Assembly: GCF_900215515.1 (NCBI RefSeq)
Contig: NZ_OBEI01000006.1
Span: forward strand, 1-64,000
Origin: Persephonella hydrogeniphila
Lineage (GTDB): Bacteria > Aquificota > Aquificia > Aquificales > Hydrogenothermaceae
Direction: 5' to 3'
Length of the DNA: 64,000 nucleotides
Positions 60,781-64,000 of the stretch are shown piece by piece. Below the pieces are notes generated by a model. That model was not told the DNA's origin, searched no databases, and saw only the letters and a list, made by a program, of their open reading frames with translations. The position numbers and the translations under genes were made by a program. How positions within the stretch are numbered: the stretch's first letter is position 1; each line of letters opens with the position of its first letter.

Positions 60781-61515
60781 TTAGTAGTAAACCTCTTTGA
60801 GAAATAAACCTTCTGGAGGAGCTATATAGATACCTTTATTTGGGTCTGAAGCATCAAGAATTTCTTTTAGCTGATTTATGCTGAGGGATCCTGTCCCTAC
60901 TCTTACTGTATGACCTACAATTTTTCTCACCATGTATCTCAAAAAATGGGAGGCTGTTATATGAATCTCTATTATTTTCCCATCAAATTTCAGGAAAAGT
61001 TCTCTTATATCTATATCTTCCCTTAGATAATCCCCTTTCTTTGCAAGACTTTTAAGATCCTTATATCCTCTGATAAGTTCTAATGCTTCCTCCATTTTTT
61101 TGATATCAAATCTTTTGGATACGTACCAGCCAAATCCATAAAGAAAGGGATCGGGCTTTGTGTATATCCTGTAGAAGTATGTTTTTCCCTTTGCACTAAA
61201 CCTTGCATTAAAAGATAGTGGTACTTCCTCAACAGATACTATGCCTATATCCCGTGGAAGAGTAGCATTAAGATATTTGTATATCTCAAACGGTTTCCTG
61301 TAGGAAAATGTTTTAAAGTTTGCCACCTGACCAAGCGCATGAACTCCAGCATCTGTTCTTCCTGATGCTATAAGTGTTATCTTTTCTTTAAAAAGCTCCT
61401 TTAAACAATCCTCTATAACCTGCTGAACAGTTATATGATTTGGCTGTCTCTGCCAGCCGTGATATCGGGTACCTATGTATTTTATAGTTAACTTGTAATT
61501 GTGGTTTTTCTTCAT
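60781..61515 (-). CDS. truA: tRNA pseudouridine(38-40) synthase
   Basis: 244 residues. The catalytic Asp lies in ASGRTDAGVHALGQVANF. YIGTRYHGWQRQP and HFLRYMVRKIVG are the other TruA signatures. It modifies the anticodon stem-loop of several tRNAs. Its start overlaps the recN stop by 4 bases (ATGA type), so the two are cotranslated. Confidence 0.96.
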   Translation of the reverse strand: MKKNHNYKLTIKYIGTRYHGWQRQPNHITVQQVIEDCLKELFKEKITLIASGRTDAGVHALGQVANFKTFSYRKPFEIYKYLNATLPRDIGIVSVEEVPLSFNARFSAKGKTYFYRIYTKPDPFLYGFGWYVSKRFDIKKMEEALELIRGYKDLKSLAKKGDYLREDIDIRELFLKFDGKIIEIHITASHFLRYMVRKIVGHTVRVGTGSLSINQLKEILDASDPNKGIYIAPPEGLFLKEVYY

Positions 61516-63104
61516 TCTGCACTCTGAAGCAGTTGTTTTGCCAGTTGGACAGTCTGCCTGTCTGTTTTCCCGCTGAGCATTCTGGCTATCTCTTTTATTC
61601 TTTCTTCTGTTTCAAGCTGTTTTATACTGGCAAATGTGTAGTCAGATGTGTGCTGTTTTTCTATATAAAAATGTTTGTCTCCGTAAACAGCTATCTGAGG
61701 AAGATGGGTTATCAGTATTACCTGATACTTTTCTGATAGTTTTTTTAATTTTTTTGCCATAAAAAGAGCAGTTTTTCCTCCAATACCTGAGTCTACTTCG
61801 TCAAAAATCATACAGTCAACATCACTTCCTGCCACAAGCTTTATACTCAGGGACAGCCTTGACACCTCTCCTCCAGAAGCCACTTCTTCGACAGGCATAG
61901 GATCAAATCCTTTGTTAGCAGAAAACAAAAACAGAACATCATCTTTACCGTGTTTTCCAATTTCCGTATCTGTTATTTCAACAACGAATTTTGCTTCATT
62001 AAGAGCAAGCTCTTCTAAATGAGTTTTTAAACTTTTCTCTAACTCTTTGGCTTTTTCTTTTCTTATAAGGGATATCTTTTCAGCAAGCTCTAATAACTTT
62101 TTATAAACATTTCTCTTTTCTTTTTCTATTTTTGGAAGTTCAAACTCAAGATTTTTCAAATATTCCAGTCTCTCTTTAAACTGATTTTTTAAAGTAATGA
62201 GCCCTTTTTCATCTGTGTTGTACTTTATCTCCAATCTGTTTATCAGATTTAGCCTCTCTTCTATTTCCTGTATCTCTGACTGCTCAAAATCTACCTCTAC
62301 TTTATTGAGGGAGTAAGAGGCATCATCAATAATAGCTTTTGCTTCTTCAAGGGATTGAATAACATTTTTTATCTCCTCTGAAAAATCAGAGATTTTCTCT
62401 AACTCTTTTATGACTAGAGATAATTTTTCATTTACAGATCCTTCTTCTTCAAATAAAATCTGTTCTGATCTGTAAACAGCTTCCTTTATCCTACTTATAT
62501 TTGTAAGATATCTGTATTTTTCCTCAAGATATTCCTTTTCTCCTTCTTTAATACTGGCCTCTTCAAGTTCATTAAGTTGAAAGTTTAAAATATCTATCTC
62601 TCTTAATCTGTTAGATTGCTGGTTTTTCAGATACTCTTCCTGTTTTTCCAACTCTCTGTACTTTCTATACAGTTCTCTGTATTCTTCAAGTAGATTTCCA
62701 ATACCTGCATAGGTATCTAATATCTCCCTGTGTTTTTCCCTCTCAAAAAGTTTCTGTTGCTGATTCTGTCCGTGTATTGTTAGAAGTCCTTCTGAAGCTT
62801 CTTTGAGGGCTGTGAGTGTTGCCCTTCTACCATTTATATAATAGATGTTTTTCCCATTTTTTATTTCCCTTGCAAGGATAAGAACACCATCTTCTGAATA
62901 TCCGTTTTCTACATCTTCAAAAACGAGCTCTACATAATCTCCTTCAGAAAACTTTCCTTTTTTACCTAAAACAAAAGAGACAGCATCTACAATAAGAGAT
63001 TTACCTACACCTGTCTCTCCTGTAAAAACATTTAAACCTCTATCTAAATCTATATCCACATCTTTAAGATACAGGAATTTTTCTATCCTGATTTTTGAGA
63101 GCAT
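61512..63104 (-). CDS. recN: DNA repair protein RecN
   Basis: 530 residues, an SMC-like ATPase with a short coiled coil. Walker A FTGETGVGKSLI near residue 28, the IHGQNQQQKLFE hook, about 300 residues of coiled coil in the middle, signature SGGEVSRLSLS and Walker B IFDEVDSGIGG. RecN tethers broken ends during double-strand break repair. Overlaps truA. GAGGT precedes the ATG. Confidence 0.96.
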   Translation of the reverse strand: MLSKIRIEKFLYLKDVDIDLDRGLNVFTGETGVGKSLIVDAVSFVLGKKGKFSEGDYVELVFEDVENGYSEDGVLILAREIKNGKNIYYINGRRATLTALKEASEGLLTIHGQNQQQKLFEREKHREILDTYAGIGNLLEEYRELYRKYRELEKQEEYLKNQQSNRLREIDILNFQLNELEEASIKEGEKEYLEEKYRYLTNISRIKEAVYRSEQILFEEEGSVNEKLSLVIKELEKISDFSEEIKNVIQSLEEAKAIIDDASYSLNKVEVDFEQSEIQEIEERLNLINRLEIKYNTDEKGLITLKNQFKERLEYLKNLEFELPKIEKEKRNVYKKLLELAEKISLIRKEKAKELEKSLKTHLEELALNEAKFVVEITDTEIGKHGKDDVLFLFSANKGFDPMPVEEVASGGEVSRLSLSIKLVAGSDVDCMIFDEVDSGIGGKTALFMAKKLKKLSEKYQVILITHLPQIAVYGDKHFYIEKQHTSDYTFASIKQLETEERIKEIARMLSGKTDRQTVQLAKQLLQSAE

Positions 63105-63225
63105 ACTTTACCTCAGACTGTTTTTAGGAAGTTTCGTCAAAATCATTAAAACAATTTATCATAATTTGCATTGGAATCAACTAACCGATAAGATATTTGT
63201 GATTTTAAGGTTTGAGGTGTCCTTC

Positions 63226-64000
63226 ATGAAAGAGATTACTTTGAAAATAGACGGTCATGAGGTAAAGGTACCTGAAGGAACTACAGTTTTAGAAGCTGCT
63301 AAAAAACTAAATAAAGTTATACCTACATTCTGTTATCATCCCAAGCTTCCGATTTTTGGCGGATGTAGGATGTGTCTCGTTTATGAAAAAAACTGGAAAA
63401 GAAATATAATCGCCTGTGCCACACCTGTTTATGAAGGAATGGAGATAGAAACAGAGAATCCCAAAACCGTTGAAGAAAGAAAGTTTATACTTGAGATGCT
63501 CTTTACAAGACATCCCCTTGACTGTCCTATCTGTGATAAAGCAGGAGAGTGTGATTTACAGAACTGGGGCACTTACTATGGGCCCCAACAAAATCCTTCC
63601 GGCATAACTCCATTTGAAAAAATAAGACCAGAAGAGAACTGGGAAAGTGAGTATTTTGAGTTTGTATCGAATAGATGCGTACTCTGTCTTAAATGTATTA
63701 GCGTATGTAAAAATGTTGTAGGTGCAGATGCTCTTTTTCAGGAGGAAAGAGGATTTGAAATCCTGATTTCTCCAGATAAAAAACCCATGGACGAAGAAAG
63801 CAGTTGTGAAGCCTGCGGTTTATGTGTAGATGTATGCCCTGTAGGTGCTATTCTTTTTAAACCTTTCAAATTCAATGCAAGGGCATGGCTTCTTAAAGAA
63901 ACAGTTTCCTACTGCAATATGTGTTCTCTTCAATGTCCTGTAAGTATTGATCATAACGGCAAAGATATATACAGAGTAAGATCTACAGCAGATCTGAAAA
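63226..64000 (+). CDS. nuoG: NADH-quinone oxidoreductase subunit G-like protein (5' part)
   Basis: The 258 residues visible before the right edge include a 2Fe-2S ferredoxin domain (CYHP ... GGCRMC ... CATP), the His-Cys3 cluster HPLDCPICDKAGECDLQ, two 4Fe-4S motifs (CVLCLKCISVCK and CEACGLCVDVCP) and the start of a molybdopterin-type domain with CNMCSLQCPV. The retained extra cluster site in that last domain occurs in some NuoG forms and in formate-dehydrogenase-like relatives (FdhA/HoxU-type), so the exact complex is uncertain. ATG 63226 has GAGGTG 6 bases upstream. Confidence 0.88.
   Translation, partial: MKEITLKIDGHEVKVPEGTTVLEAAKKLNKVIPTFCYHPKLPIFGGCRMCLVYEKNWKRNIIACATPVYEGMEIETENPKTVEERKFILEMLFTRHPLDCPICDKAGECDLQNWGTYYGPQQNPSGITPFEKIRPEENWESEYFEFVSNRCVLCLKCISVCKNVVGADALFQEERGFEILISPDKKPMDEESSCEACGLCVDVCPVGAILFKPFKFNARAWLLKETVSYCNMCSLQCPVSIDHNGKDIYRVRSTADLK

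Noticed and set aside
1-64000. CRISPR arrays, tRNA and rRNA genes
   Set aside because: No regularly spaced direct repeats, no tRNA T-arm apart from that in tmRNA, and no rRNA sequence were found on reading the window.

Overview
The window is AT-rich bacterial chromosome (roughly a third G+C by eye) with very tight packing. It has many TTG or GTG start codons, strong AGGAGG ribosome sites and short 3' overlaps between convergent genes. Gene content points to a thermophilic chemolithotroph of the Aquificota, most likely Hydrogenothermaceae (Persephonella or Sulfurihydrogenibium relatives): a bacterial rusA, a TrpB2-type tryptophan synthase, periplasmic molybdenum respiratory enzymes, FadL-type porins, and an SSS acetate permease beside acs. 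The taxonomic call is inference, because no rRNA gene is present.

Layout. 1-547: two unknown genes, the first cut by the window edge. 867-8453: acetate module (OprP-like porin, acs, DUF485 protein, actP-like symporter, cNMP/CBS/DUF294 regulator, DnaQ-like exonuclease). 8440-14990: housekeeping (APC permease, speD, cytochrome c, tsaC-panB-proA, EAL-HDOD protein). 15172-16485: lone tnpB with a structured, GC-rich 3' end that looks like an omega RNA. 16532-29789: nadE, nth, M23 peptidase, mutS, rluB, lemA/DUF2207, a cold-shock gene with a folded leader, lipB, and a DapF-like protein lacking both catalytic cysteines. 29906-34601: ATPase with an operator-like repeat array, tmRNA, YeiH-type transporter, secreted SCP2-like protein and FadL porin.

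34695-50014: the centrepiece, thirteen minus-strand genes with no gap above 55 nt and an FNR/CRP-like palindrome upstream. In transcription order: periplasmic tandem rhodanese, YeeE/YedE transporter, an unlisted 47-residue membrane protein, a membrane-anchored rhodanese-like protein with a dead active loop and a Gly5-Cys-Leu tail, a type II DMSO-reductase-family enzyme (alpha, beta, and a gamma subunit fused to cytochrome c), a secreted protein also ending Gly-Cys-Leu, a PsrABC-like molybdoenzyme in B-C-A order, a TorD chaperone and a polyferredoxin. I infer a periplasmic sulfur-relay respiratory system: rhodanese and YeeE/YedE handle thiosulfate or persulfide, Cys-tail proteins carry sulfur, and two molybdoenzymes exchange electrons with cytochrome c and the quinone pool.

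50243-64000: rusA, MgtC/DUF4010 membrane protein, DUF72 protein, soluble chemoreceptor with CZB domain, bioD, fabD, MFS transporter, trpB2, mgtE, era, truA, recN and the start of a nuoG-like gene cut by the right edge.

The only convergent gene pair that does not overlap (mutS and a 101-residue gene) has a minus-strand promoter, a roughly 100-nt structured region and a terminator between its genes. This is a candidate small RNA of no family I recognise.
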